Positions 1 through 6,991 of a DNA stretch of 30,104 nucleotides are shown here, in pieces (the first letter of the stretch is position 1; each line of letters begins with the position of its first letter). Source of the DNA: DATGLE01 sp035294325 (GTDB taxonomy: Bacteria; Chloroflexota; Ktedonobacteria; Ktedonobacterales; Ktedonobacteraceae). The notes under the pieces were generated by a model. The model worked only from the letters and a program-made list of their open reading frames with translations, had not been told where the DNA came from and ran no database searches. The position numbers and the translations under genes were made by a program. Location: positions 1-30,104 of the forward strand of contig DATGLE010000035.1 of NCBI GenBank assembly GCA_035294325.1. The letters are read 5' to 3'.

Positions 1-78
1 GGGAATAGATCGCCAATACCGGGTGTTGAGTTAAGATAGAAGTGCATTATCTTTACAAAAAAGTTCAAGGAGCTACCT

Positions 79-351
79 GTGCCAGAATCTACGCTGGAAA
101 CGCCGAAAACGAGTCAGAAGATCAAAATGTACGCCACCACATGGTGTGGAGACTGCCGTTTTGCCAGACGCTGGCTTGATGCGCATGGCATCCCCTATGA
201 CTACATCAATATCGAAGAGGATGAGGATGCGGCGGAATATGTGATGGAGGTAAATGGCGGCATGCGCTCTGTGCCAACCATCGTCTTTCCCGACGGATCC
301 GTGCTCGTCGAGCCGGATGCACGCGAACTGGCCGCCAAGTTCTCGGCATAA
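79..351 (+). CDS. Glutaredoxin-like / mycoredoxin-type thiol-disulfide protein
   Basis: This is a 90-residue cytoplasmic thioredoxin-fold protein. The redox motif is C-G-D-C (context TTWCGDCRFARRWL, about residues 22-35), close to the N-terminus of the first helix as in glutaredoxins. A cis-proline region (SVPTIVFPDG, about residues 64-73) and a final helix (ARELAAKF) complete the fold. The length fits the 80-100 residues usual for the family. It is expected to reduce protein disulfides or mixed disulfides; CGDC resembles actinobacterial and Chloroflexi mycoredoxin-like proteins more than the classical CPYC, so the low-molecular-weight thiol partner is unknown. The start is GTG 79, with AAGGAG at about 66-71. 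A strong terminator at 394-431 follows, so the gene is probably monocistronic. Confidence 0.9.
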   Translation: MPESTLETPKTSQKIKMYATTWCGDCRFARRWLDAHGIPYDYINIEEDEDAAEYVMEVNGGMRSVPTIVFPDGSVLVEPDARELAAKFSA

Positions 352-393
352 CGCATCCTATCCATTCTGCCGATTCAGACGATAATTTAGTAT

Positions 394-431
394 GAGGAGA
401 GGTTCGCTATAATGGACCTCTCCTCTTTTTT
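394..431 (+). terminator. Intrinsic terminator of the glutaredoxin gene
   Basis: Arms GAGGAGAGGT (394-403) and ACCTCTCCTC (416-425) pair perfectly over 10 bp with a 12-nt loop. Six T follow at 426-431. It lies 43 bp after the stop codon at 351 and points with the gene. Confidence 0.9.
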
Positions 432-454
432 GATCCCCGCTTGCCAGCACTGGA

Positions 455-560
455 CGCGCGGCAGCGCCGCGCCTGGGAGAGAATGTGATGTGGCAAAATG
501 CGCGCAGCGCATTTTGCCACATCACATTCTCTCCAGCGAGCGGCGCTGCCGCGAGCATGC
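455..560 (+). repeat. Capped long-hairpin element, copy 1
   Basis: The 5' cap GCGGC-AGC-GCCGC is at 458-470. A perfect 28-bp stem (476-503 with 507-534) has a 3-nt GCA loop. The 3' cap GCGGC-GCT-GCCGC is at 540-552. The inner end of the stem is AAAATGCGC / GCGCATTTT; the outer stem (GGAGAGAATGTGATGTGGC) is found at no other copy. The element sits between the glutaredoxin terminator and the aminotransferase gene. Together with the terminator it fills most of the 361-bp gap at 352-712; I see no gene in the remainder. Confidence 0.9.
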
Positions 561-712
561 GAGAGAGTTGGAAATCTGACAGTCTTAAAGTGTAGACGCC
601 CTTCGGCGCAAGCAGTAAAATAGAGAATAGGGTGGTATGCCATCGAACATTCGGGACGTTGCTACCAGGCCAAACGACCGGCAAGGACATGCCGGCCAGA
701 GGAGATAAATGC

Positions 713-1921
713 ATGACAACAGGCGAATCTAGAATGCAGTATCCTGCGCCACCGGCGATTGAACATCCTGAACTCGCAGCCTATCGCGAAGAATTCCCGA
801 TCCTGCAACGGAAAACCTACATGAATAGCTGCTCGTTAGGCGCGCTCTCGCTGCGTTCTATGCGCGGCATGGAACAATTTATGGAACTGTGGAACGAGTG
901 GGGGGCGCATGCGTGGTATGAGATCTGGTTGGGCGAGATCGCAAAGGCGCGCCAGAAATTCGCCTCGATTATTGGCGCCCAGGTGCATGAAGTCGCCATC
1001 GCGCCCAACGTCTCCACCGCTCTCAGCAGCATTGCCTCCGCCTTTGACTACAGCCAGCGCAATAAAGTGGTGATGGCGGATATGGATTTTCCCACGCTGG
1101 CGTATCAATGGCTGGTCAAGCGGCGCCTGGGAGTCGAGTGCAGTTTCGTGAAGAGTCCCGATCATGTCTACGTCCCGCCCGAACTGTTCGAGTCGCAGGT
1201 TGATGACAGGACAGCCCTGGTTGCTACTTCACGCGTCTGCTATACCAGTGGCTATATTCAGGATATACGCGCGGTTGCCGATATCGCGCACAAGAACGGC
1301 GCCTACATTCTGGTCGATGACTACCAGGGGACGGGGCAGATCCCCTTGAATGTTGTTGCTCAGGATATCGATGTGCTGGTGACGGGCACGCTCAAATGGT
1401 TGATGGGCGGGCCGGGACTGGCCTTCGTCTACGTGCGCGAGGGGCTGATCCCTTCGCTGGAGCCGACAATCGCGGGCTGGTTCGGCCATCGCGATCAGTT
1501 TCAGTTCAAGGTAGATGAATTTGAGTTTCGCCCCGATGCTACACGCGTAGAGATGGGCACTCCGGCGATGGCCGCGGTCTACGCTGCCAACGGCGGACTC
1601 GATATCGTGCTGGAGGTCAGCGTCGAAAGTATCTGCGAACGCACGCGCTACCTGACCAATGACCTGATTGCTCGCGCCCGCGAACACGGCTGGAAGGTGC
1701 GCTCGCCCCAGGAGCCTGAGCGCCGCACCTCTATCGTGATGCTGGAACTCGACCAGCCCCAGGATATCGTAGAAGGGTTGATCACTCGTAATATAATTAC
1801 CGACTGGCGTCCCGGCCTGCTACGTATCTCCCCGTACTTTTATAATACGATAGAGGAAAACGCGGTTGTCGTAGACGCCATCGCCGAAATTTTGGAGCAG
1901 AGACAAAAGAAAAGTTCGTAG
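713..1921 (+). CDS. Class V-fold PLP-dependent aminotransferase
   Basis: This is a 402-residue fold-type I PLP enzyme of the class V group (cysteine desulfurase, isopenicillin N epimerase, kynureninase-like). The likely PLP Schiff-base lysine is K228 in TGTLKWLMGGPG, and the cofactor-ring aspartate is in LVDDYQGTG (about residues 200-207). The C-terminal small domain ends in GLLRISPYFYNT, a typical family ending in which an arginine binds the substrate carboxylate. The substrate cannot be read from sequence; no Cys-loop typical of a true cysteine desulfurase is evident and no iron-sulfur genes are nearby. An upstream in-frame ATG at 632 exists, but ATG 713 has a well-spaced AGAGGAG (698-704), so I use 713. 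The TAAAAT at 616-621 is a weak -10 candidate. Confidence 0.85.
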   Translation: MTTGESRMQYPAPPAIEHPELAAYREEFPILQRKTYMNSCSLGALSLRSMRGMEQFMELWNEWGAHAWYEIWLGEIAKARQKFASIIGAQVHEVAIAPNVSTALSSIASAFDYSQRNKVVMADMDFPTLAYQWLVKRRLGVECSFVKSPDHVYVPPELFESQVDDRTALVATSRVCYTSGYIQDIRAVADIAHKNGAYILVDDYQGTGQIPLNVVAQDIDVLVTGTLKWLMGGPGLAFVYVREGLIPSLEPTIAGWFGHRDQFQFKVDEFEFRPDATRVEMGTPAMAAVYAANGGLDIVLEVSVESICERTRYLTNDLIARAREHGWKVRSPQEPERRTSIVMLELDQPQDIVEGLITRNIITDWRPGLLRISPYFYNTIEENAVVVDAIAEILEQRQKKSS

Positions 1922-1945
1922 TTTCATAGAGGAGTTCTTGATAGA

Positions 1946-2060
1946 CACACCTCCAACGCCGCTGCGCGCGCAAGCCGCTCCGCTCGACTAACTGCGTAGC
2001 AGTAGGGCGGTAGCCCGTTGCCGAGCGGAATAGCGAGAAGCCTTCGGCTCAGGAGGTGTG
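1946..2060 (+). ncRNA. Candidate structured leader upstream of the zinc-ribbon gene
   Basis: Nested pairing is visible by eye. The outer helix is CACACCTCC (1946-1954) with GGAGGTGTG (2052-2060). The inner helix is TCCGCTCG (1979-1986) with CGAGCGGA (2022-2029). The inner helix encloses two hairpins, ACTGC-GTA-GCAGT (1991-2003) and GGGC-GGTA-GCCC (2005-2016). A further hairpin AGCC-TTC-GGCT lies at 2039-2049. The 3' strand of the outer helix is a GGAGG-type sequence immediately before the presumed ribosome site (GAGAGGAG, 2060-2067). It may be a cis-regulatory RNA or a member of a different dispersed repeat; it lacks the caps and apex of the long-hairpin family. The start of transcription is unknown. 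Confidence 0.4.
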
Positions 2061-2074
2061 AGAGGAGACTAATT

Positions 2075-2461
2075 ATGCGCTGTCCCAACTGCCAGTTTGA
2101 GTGTATGGAAGAGGATCTGTATTGTCGCCAGTGTGGGGCCGACCTGGAGCAGCCTTCAACGAGTGTCATTCCCATACACAATAGCCTGCCCGCCGTGCTG
2201 CATAGCCCACAATTGCCGCGCAGCGTGGCCGCCGGCGTCGGTGCGCTCGCGCTGGGCGTCGGGCTGGAACTCCTGCGCCGCGGCCTGCTCGCCCGCCTGG
2301 CGCGCTCCCCACACACGGTTGAGCGCGCATTGCCCATCGTGGAAGGGCTAAAAGATATATTGCAGCCGCACAACGATGAGAAGCCTTTGAAGATCCCGAA
2401 GGGCTACGAGGTGCACGAAACCGTCGTCTATATGCGGCGTGTGGTGCGGCGCGCAAATTAG
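2075..2461 (+). CDS. Small zinc-ribbon protein with a hydrophobic middle
   Basis: This is a 128-residue protein of unknown function. The N-terminus carries a zinc ribbon: CPNC (about residues 3-6) and CRQC (about residues 18-21), the spacing of zinc_ribbon_2 / DUF7577-like modules. A Gly/Ala/Leu-rich stretch (about residues 48-72, VAAGVGALALGVGLELL) could be a weak membrane or amphipathic segment. The C-terminus (KGYEVHETVVYMRRVVRRAN) is basic. The start is ATG 2075 with GAGAGGAG at 2060-2067; the in-frame ATG at 2018 lies inside the structured leader and has no ribosome site. The stop is 18 bp before the ornithine cyclodeaminase-like gene, so the two probably share a transcript. Confidence 0.7.
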   Translation: MRCPNCQFECMEEDLYCRQCGADLEQPSTSVIPIHNSLPAVLHSPQLPRSVAAGVGALALGVGLELLRRGLLARLARSPHTVERALPIVEGLKDILQPHNDEKPLKIPKGYEVHETVVYMRRVVRRAN

Positions 2462-2479
2462 CAGAAGGACGAGCGAGTT

Positions 2480-3436
2480 ATGGCGCTGGTCTTGCGCGAA
2501 AAGCATGTACGCTTCCTCCTGAGTATGCGCGATGCAGTGGAGGTGCTGGAGGCAGCTTTCAGCGCGCAGGTGCAGGGCACGGCACTCAATCAGCCGCGCA
2601 CCAGGCTCAAATTCGCTCACGGCGTGCTGAATATTCTTGCCGCCGTCGCCCCTGCCTTCGGTGTTCTGGGCACCAAGACCTATACCGCGTTTCGCGAGGG
2701 TGTGCGCTTTGTCGTCATGCTCTTTAGTGCGCAGGATGGTCAATTGCTGGCGATCATCGAGGCCGACTGGCTTGGTTCGATGCGTACCGGGGCGGCGAGC
2801 GCGCTGGCGACGAAATATCTGGCACGGCCAGATGCGGAGGTGGTCGGCCTCATCGGCGCTGGCAAGCAGGCTGTGACGCAGCTCATGGGGATGTGCGCGG
2901 TTACGCATATCTCTACAGCATATGTCTACTGTCGCCGGGCGGAGGAGCGCGAGGTCTTCTGCAATGAGATGACGCGCCTGCTCAATATCGACGTGCGGCC
3001 AGTGAGCAGTGCACGCCAGGTGGTTGAGGTGGCCGATATCCTGATCACGGCCACAAGTTCACGCGAGCCGGTCATTGATGGCTCGTGGCTCAGGCCGGGC
3101 TGTCATATCAATGCCATCGGCTCGAACTGGGCACAGCGGCGCGAGCTTGATTCCAGGACGCTCCAGCGCTGCTCATTGATCGTCACCGATTCGCTGGATC
3201 AGGCCCACATCGAGGCCGGCGATTTGCTGATCCCTGCTCAGGAGGGCCTTTTCGATTGGAGCAACGTCTACGAGATGGCGGAAATGGTTGGTGGCAGCAC
3301 TCCCCTGCGTGCGCCGGAGGAGATCACGCTCTATAAGGGCCTGGGGATTGCGCTCGAAGACGTTGCGACGGCGGCACATGTCTACAACCTGGCGCGCAAA
3401 CACGGCCTCGGCGAAGAGATAGCGCTGCTCGACTGA
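2480..3436 (+). CDS. Ornithine cyclodeaminase / mu-crystallin family NAD(P)-dependent protein
   Basis: This is a 318-residue protein of the OCD/mu-crystallin family. The substrate-domain motif is RTGAASALATKYLA (about residues 108-121), followed by the Rossmann dinucleotide motif GLIGAGKQA (about residues 130-138). The region INAIGSNWAQRRELD matches the family motif that carries the catalytic acid. Family members include ornithine cyclodeaminase, alanine dehydrogenase (AlaDH type), ketimine reductases and amino-acid dehydrogenases in siderophore or opine synthesis, so the substrate is open. With a class V aminotransferase three genes upstream on the same strand, an amino-acid catabolic role is plausible but unproven. 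The start is ATG 2480, with AGAAGGA about 12 bp upstream. A capped hairpin element follows within 12 bp of the stop. Confidence 0.85.
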   Translation: MALVLREKHVRFLLSMRDAVEVLEAAFSAQVQGTALNQPRTRLKFAHGVLNILAAVAPAFGVLGTKTYTAFREGVRFVVMLFSAQDGQLLAIIEADWLGSMRTGAASALATKYLARPDAEVVGLIGAGKQAVTQLMGMCAVTHISTAYVYCRRAEEREVFCNEMTRLLNIDVRPVSSARQVVEVADILITATSSREPVIDGSWLRPGCHINAIGSNWAQRRELDSRTLQRCSLIVTDSLDQAHIEAGDLLIPAQEGLFDWSNVYEMAEMVGGSTPLRAPEEITLYKGLGIALEDVATAAHVYNLARKHGLGEEIALLD

Positions 3437-3447
3437 TTCCAGTACAG

Positions 3448-3556
3448 TCGCGCGGCGGAGCCGCGCTATGTAATATATCTGGTGTTGTGGAAAAATGTGC
3501 TTCGCTCTTTTTTCCACAACACCAAATATATACGGTGAGCGCCGTAAGCGCTTGCT
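3448..3556 (+). repeat. Capped long-hairpin element, copy 2
   Basis: The 5' cap GCGCGGC-GGA-GCCGCGC is at 3450-3466. The stem 3473-3495 pairs with 3509-3531 at 22 of 23 positions. The 3' cap AGCGC-CGTAA-GCGCT is at 3538-3552. The apex is a degenerate AAAAATGTGC-TTC-GCTC form of the family apex. The outer stem (ATATATCTGGTGTTGTGG) is unique to this copy. It fills the gap between the OCD-family gene and the propeller lipoprotein, and its TTTTTT run could also help termination. Confidence 0.88.
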
Positions 3557-3574
3557 AACGAATGAAGCGTGACA

Positions 3575-4774
3575 ATGTTAAGAAGAAATGCCCGCATCTT
3601 TAGATGCCTGCCCTGCTTCATGCTGTTGATAGTTCTGCTGGCCGCCTGTGCGCCCAACAGCGGGATTCTGTCGGGCGGGAACTGGGTTTCGGGCGGCCTG
3701 GCGCACCAGCATATTCGGGCCCTGGCGGTGGATGCGAACAATCCACAGAACATCTATGCCGGTGATGAGCAGGGCACGGTCTTTGTGAGCGCTGATGGCG
3801 GGGAGCACTGGACGCAGTACAGCAGTGGCCTGCCTGCCTCTGATCCCATCCATGCCCTCTCACTGGATATCCCTGGCAAGAAACTGTTCGCCGCCACCGG
3901 GAAGGGATTATTTGTTAGCACGGACCGCGCGCGGCATTGGAGCGTGGTGCCGCACCTTCCCCCCGGCAGTTTTACGGCGCTGGCCTTTGATGTTGAGGAG
4001 CCTTCCCTTATCTTTGCCGGCACGGCCACACATGGTGTCTTCATCAGCAATAACGATGGCGCTTCCTGGCGTGCGGTCAGCAATGGTCTCCCATCGAGCG
4101 CTGTCATCAACTCGCTCGTCGTTGATCCCGGCCATCATCAACTCTGGGCGGCAACCTCTGCTGGCGTTTATCGCGCCAGCGATAAGGCCGCGCTCTGGCA
4201 GCCCTTCAATACCGGCCTGCCCGCCGGCATCGTCGTCAACACTGTGCAGCCAACGGCGCCGAGCGGGGGCGCGCAGAACCTCGTCTACGCGGGGACCAAT
4301 CGCGGCTTCTTTCTCTCGCAGGATCTGGGGGCGCACTGGTCGCGTGGCAAAGAGAATCTCTCCGGCACGAGCGTCTATTGCATACTGATCGATTTTCGCA
4401 GCGCCAATGCCACGACTGTGTATATCGGCACCGATGTCGGGGCCTTCCGCAGCGACGATAGCGGACAGACATGGGGCGCCATCGCTACCGGCCTGCCCAA
4501 AAATCAGCCGGTCTATGCTCTGGAACTCGGCGCCCAGAACTACGCTCAATTATTCGCTGCCGCCAACGATATCTATCTCTATCCCGGCAGCGGCGGCGGT
4601 TTCGATGGGACGCGCATTCTGACAATCATCATAATTGTCGCGTTCTTCTTCCTGCTATACTACGTGACGCGCCGCAATCAACTCAAGCGCGCCGGCCCCA
4701 GAAGGCCGCAGCAGCCTCCTGCCGGAGCGCCACAATCGGAACCCACGCCGCCATCGCAACCGAAAAAACCGTGA
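3575..4774 (+). CDS. BNR/Ycf48-like beta-propeller lipoprotein with C-terminal membrane anchor
   Basis: The protein is 399 residues from ATG 3575 (a GTG two codons earlier is possible). The signal sequence ends in a lipobox, LLAAC, with Cys25 as the lipidation site. Residues about 45-340 contain repeated BNR/Asp-box-like units: VFVSADGGEHWTQ, LFVSTDRARHWSV, VFISNNDGASWRA, FFLSQDLGAHWSR, AFRSDDSGQTWGA, each followed by a 'GLP' turn. This is the pattern of sialidase/Ycf48-type propellers. A second hydrophobic helix (ILTIIIIVAFFFLLYYV, about residues 346-362) is followed by a basic Pro-rich tail. It is therefore expected outside the cell, held at both ends. The ligand is unknown; sialidase activity is not implied. 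It converges on the MBL-fold gene. Confidence 0.85.
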   Translation: MLRRNARIFRCLPCFMLLIVLLAACAPNSGILSGGNWVSGGLAHQHIRALAVDANNPQNIYAGDEQGTVFVSADGGEHWTQYSSGLPASDPIHALSLDIPGKKLFAATGKGLFVSTDRARHWSVVPHLPPGSFTALAFDVEEPSLIFAGTATHGVFISNNDGASWRAVSNGLPSSAVINSLVVDPGHHQLWAATSAGVYRASDKAALWQPFNTGLPAGIVVNTVQPTAPSGGAQNLVYAGTNRGFFLSQDLGAHWSRGKENLSGTSVYCILIDFRSANATTVYIGTDVGAFRSDDSGQTWGAIATGLPKNQPVYALELGAQNYAQLFAAANDIYLYPGSGGGFDGTRILTIIIIVAFFFLLYYVTRRNQLKRAGPRRPQQPPAGAPQSEPTPPSQPKKP

Positions 4775-4815
4775 TTGTCATGTGTGGCGGATCTTGTAAC
4801 ATTGGTAGGATCAGT

Positions 4816-4955
4816 TGTAGGGGCGTTGCGAACGCGGGGAGCAAGCCCGCCCGGCCAAATCGTCACAAAATTACGCAATTCGTTGGCGGTGAACGGGCTT
4901 GCGCATGGCCCCCACTGCCCCGATCACCCCTCCCGGCCAGCGCGGCGCCCCTACA
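4816..4955. repeat. Dispersed repeat with TGTAGGGGCG ends
   Basis: The ends TGTAGGGGCG (4816-4825) and CGCCCCTACA (4946-4955) are perfect 10-bp terminal inverted repeats around a GC-rich centre. The right part, read in reverse, is similar to 21002-21064; both contain ATGCGCAAGCCCG at a matching distance from the TGTAGGGG end. It fills most of the gap between two convergent genes. No coding potential is seen; it resembles non-coding GTAGGGGC-type repeats known from Chloroflexota genomes. Confidence 0.75.
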
Positions 4956-4981
4956 GAAGGCGGCCGCATTCCCGATGGCGA

Positions 4982-5905
4982 TTACGACATCTTGTTAAGC
5001 AGCCATTGTATAATGCTGCGAATATTGCTGTCATGGGCGTAGCCGTAGTACGTGCGGTCTATCGCGGCGCCGGAGCTGGCTGTTCCCGCTATGGCCTCGT
5101 CGAAGGGATAGTTGATGAGCGCGGAGGGCTGCTCCAGTTCGCCGGGCGTGGGGCGATGGGTGAGCAGCAGGGCGCGGGCGCGCTGCTCTATAGAATGCAG
5201 GTAGGCCAGGTTCTCATCGATAAGCTGCGGGCGCGTCGTCTGGCCGTGAGAGCAGAGCACATGCAGAGGCTGCAATGCTTTAAAACGCTCCAACGTTGCG
5301 ATCATCATCGGGAAGGAATTCGCATCTCTCAGGCCCGGCAGGGGCCACTCAACGGCATCGAAAGCGAGGAGCAGGCGCAGTTGCGGAATCCAGATTGCAC
5401 AGTGATCGGGGCAATGCCCTGGCGCGTGAAAGATTTCGAGGGTAAGATCGCCGCCGTAGATGTTGAATGCAGATGTAAAGGTCAGCGTTGGCGGAGTCAG
5501 AACGACGTTCTGGAAGAGCGTGTAGCGCTGTTTGAAATCCTCCAGTTCGGTACGCGCCTCGTCGGATAGCAGGCGCTCACGGCACTCTTCGTGTCCGATA
5601 ATGGGGGCGACATGCTCTCCGGTGAAACAGGCGTTACCCCAGGTGTGATCCCAGTCGGCATGGCTATTGAAGACCAGCAGTTGTCGTCCTGCCGGTTCGC
5701 CGCGCAGTTCCTCCATCACCGTTGCCATGTCTTCTGGACAGAGGGCGGTATCGCAGATGATGAGATAGCGCTCGCTGATGACCGCATAAGTGTCTACCTG
5801 CATATCATCGAACTCGCCCGGCACGGAGAAGTGGCGCCGGAAGACGCGGACGCGGCTATCATGGTACATTCCGGGTACGGAAGAGACCGTGATGGGTACT
5901 GGCAT
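4982..5905 (-). CDS. Metallo-beta-lactamase-fold hydrolase
   Basis: This is a 307-residue cytoplasmic MBL-fold protein. The metal motif is SHADWDH (His82, Asp84, Asp86, His87), in which the second His of the classical HxHxDH is Asp. Downstream ligands are visible: HAPGH (about residue 155), the bridging Asp in LLAFDAVEW, and the final His in VLCSHGQ. The HxDxDH form occurs in a subset of MBL hydrolases; it changes the first metal site, so the metal and substrate (thioester, lactone, phosphodiester) stay open. The open frame extends up to 6052, but ATG 5905 follows GGAGG with good spacing, and the extension would run through the upstream gene. It is read after the small membrane-protein gene (stop at 5929), probably in one transcript. 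Confidence 0.85.
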   Translation of the reverse strand: MPVPITVSSVPGMYHDSRVRVFRRHFSVPGEFDDMQVDTYAVISERYLIICDTALCPEDMATVMEELRGEPAGRQLLVFNSHADWDHTWGNACFTGEHVAPIIGHEECRERLLSDEARTELEDFKQRYTLFQNVVLTPPTLTFTSAFNIYGGDLTLEIFHAPGHCPDHCAIWIPQLRLLLAFDAVEWPLPGLRDANSFPMMIATLERFKALQPLHVLCSHGQTTRPQLIDENLAYLHSIEQRARALLLTHRPTPGELEQPSALINYPFDEAIAGTASSGAAIDRTYYGYAHDSNIRSIIQWLLNKMS

Positions 5906-5928
5906 GACTATACCTCCTGGCCGGTATA

Positions 5929-6384
5929 TCAGGGGTGATGCGCGCCGAGATAAGCAACAATGAAGTAGAGCGCGACGAGTACGAGGCAGACCAGGAGGAA
6001 TATGCCATAACAGGTGATATTCCAGGCGCGGCGCGTGTTCAATGCCTGCCACAACTGCTCGCTCATATCCGGGGGATCGAGTTCCAGGCCGGGGATCATC
6101 TCCTGGAGCAGCGGCAGCATAGCGCGGAAGCCGCGCACGTTGCTCATGCCTTCGGCGAGAATGATCGTGGTATCGTCGTCGAAGTCCGCCATCAGGACCA
6201 GTTTGGACGGGTTGGGATCGCCGGGCACCAGCGTCAGGCGCTTGATCGCGTCAAGCTGGACGTGCAATGCCTGGTCCTCCTGTCCTGTCACTACCAGTTC
6301 GTCATGATAGAGCCGCAGTTCTTTCCCTATGCCAAAACGTACAATACTGATCGGCTCCTTGTTAACTGTGTCGTTCTCGTTCAT
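5929..6384 (-). CDS. Small membrane protein with PH-like cytoplasmic domain
   Basis: The protein is 151 residues from ATG 6384. Residues about 10-110 are beta-strand-rich (SIVRFGIGKELRLYHDELVV, then VQLDAIKRLTLVPG), followed by a helix (GFRAMLPLLQEMI). This looks like a bacterial PH-like domain, although I recognise no family signature. One strong transmembrane helix (ITCYGIFLLVCLVLVALYFI) lies near the C-terminus, so the protein is probably tail-anchored with the domain inside. The open frame extends to 6510, but a promoter-like pair at 6430-6458 lies within that extension. The stop is 23 bp before the MBL-fold start, suggesting a two-gene transcript. The function is unknown. Confidence 0.65.
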   Translation of the reverse strand: MNENDTVNKEPISIVRFGIGKELRLYHDELVVTGQEDQALHVQLDAIKRLTLVPGDPNPSKLVLMADFDDDTTIILAEGMSNVRGFRAMLPLLQEMIPGLELDPPDMSEQLWQALNTRRAWNITCYGIFLLVCLVLVALYFIVAYLGAHHP

Positions 6385-6429
6385 ACCTGCTGTTCCATCG
6401 AGTTTTGCCAGAGGACCTGTGCCGATTAG

Positions 6430-6458
6430 ATTGTACAGCATCGCGCAAAGGGCGTCGA
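6430..6458 (-). promoter_or_regulatory. Promoter for the PH-like / MBL-fold pair
   Basis: On the minus strand, TCGACG (6453-6458) and TACAAT (6430-6435) are separated by 17 bp, upstream of ATG 6384. The -35 is weak and the -10 good. It is back-to-back with the plus-strand promoter at 6495-6524. Confidence 0.5.
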
Positions 6459-6494
6459 GAGCATGACTAAAATAGCCCGGTTTGCCCGTTTCGC

Positions 6495-6524
6495 TTGACA
6501 GATGCTGCATAGAGACATTACAAT
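6495..6524 (+). promoter_or_regulatory. Sigma-70-type promoter of the receiver-domain gene
   Basis: A perfect TTGACA (6495-6500) and TACAAT (6519-6524) are separated by 18 bp. Transcription would start near 6531, about 30 bp before ATG 6562. It is one of the best consensus matches in the window. Confidence 0.8.
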
Positions 6525-6561
6525 GTTTGACAGGTAGAGTAGCCTATATTTAAGGATCATT

Positions 6562-6987
6562 ATGACTCAGGTCGGTCTGCTTGAGGATAACACACGTATC
6601 GCGCACCTGTGTGCGACGATGCTGCAATACGCTGGTTATCAGGTCACGATATACGAACATCCGCGTGCGTGTTTGAATGCGCTGCTGCCTCCATCGACGG
6701 TCTATAAGCCGTCGGAGTATTGCTGGCAAGCACAACGGCCCTTACCAGTTGATGTGCTTGTGCTTGACCTTCATCTGCCGGATATCGGTGGCATGGAGGT
6801 GTTACGCTTGTTGTGTTCTCATCCACAAACGGCATCCCTGCCCTTGATTTTCTGCACGGCTGCTGCCCCTGCCGAAATCGCTTATGCGCTGCACGTTGCT
6901 CCGCATGCCACTCTGATCGAGAAACCCTTCACTTTCAATGAGCTTACAGCGGCGATTGCCAATGCGCTGAAAGCCCCCGTCGGATGA
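6562..6987 (+). CDS. Stand-alone response-regulator receiver protein
   Basis: The protein is 141 residues and consists only of a CheY-like receiver domain. The acidic pocket is E8-D9, the phospho-acceptor is Asp69 (VLVLDLHLPD), the switch Thr is in IFCTAAAP and the conserved Lys is in LIEKPF. The gap between beta-2 and the acceptor strand is longer than usual by roughly ten residues (about 44-60). There is no output domain, so it probably acts by protein contact or as a phosphorelay intermediate. No kinase is adjacent on the same strand; the PAS-GAF histidine kinase at 8351-10564 is the nearest candidate partner. It has its own strong promoter. The stop is 4 bp from the stop of the convergent protease gene. 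Confidence 0.88.
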   Translation: MTQVGLLEDNTRIAHLCATMLQYAGYQVTIYEHPRACLNALLPPSTVYKPSEYCWQAQRPLPVDVLVLDLHLPDIGGMEVLRLLCSHPQTASLPLIFCTAAAPAEIAYALHVAPHATLIEKPFTFNELTAAIANALKAPVG

Positions 6988-6991
6988 AGCA

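Noticed and set aside
3448..3556. Simple intrinsic terminator for the OCD-family gene
   Set aside because: The T run is part of the stem rather than a tail, and the two caps match the dispersed element family. Termination may be a side effect.
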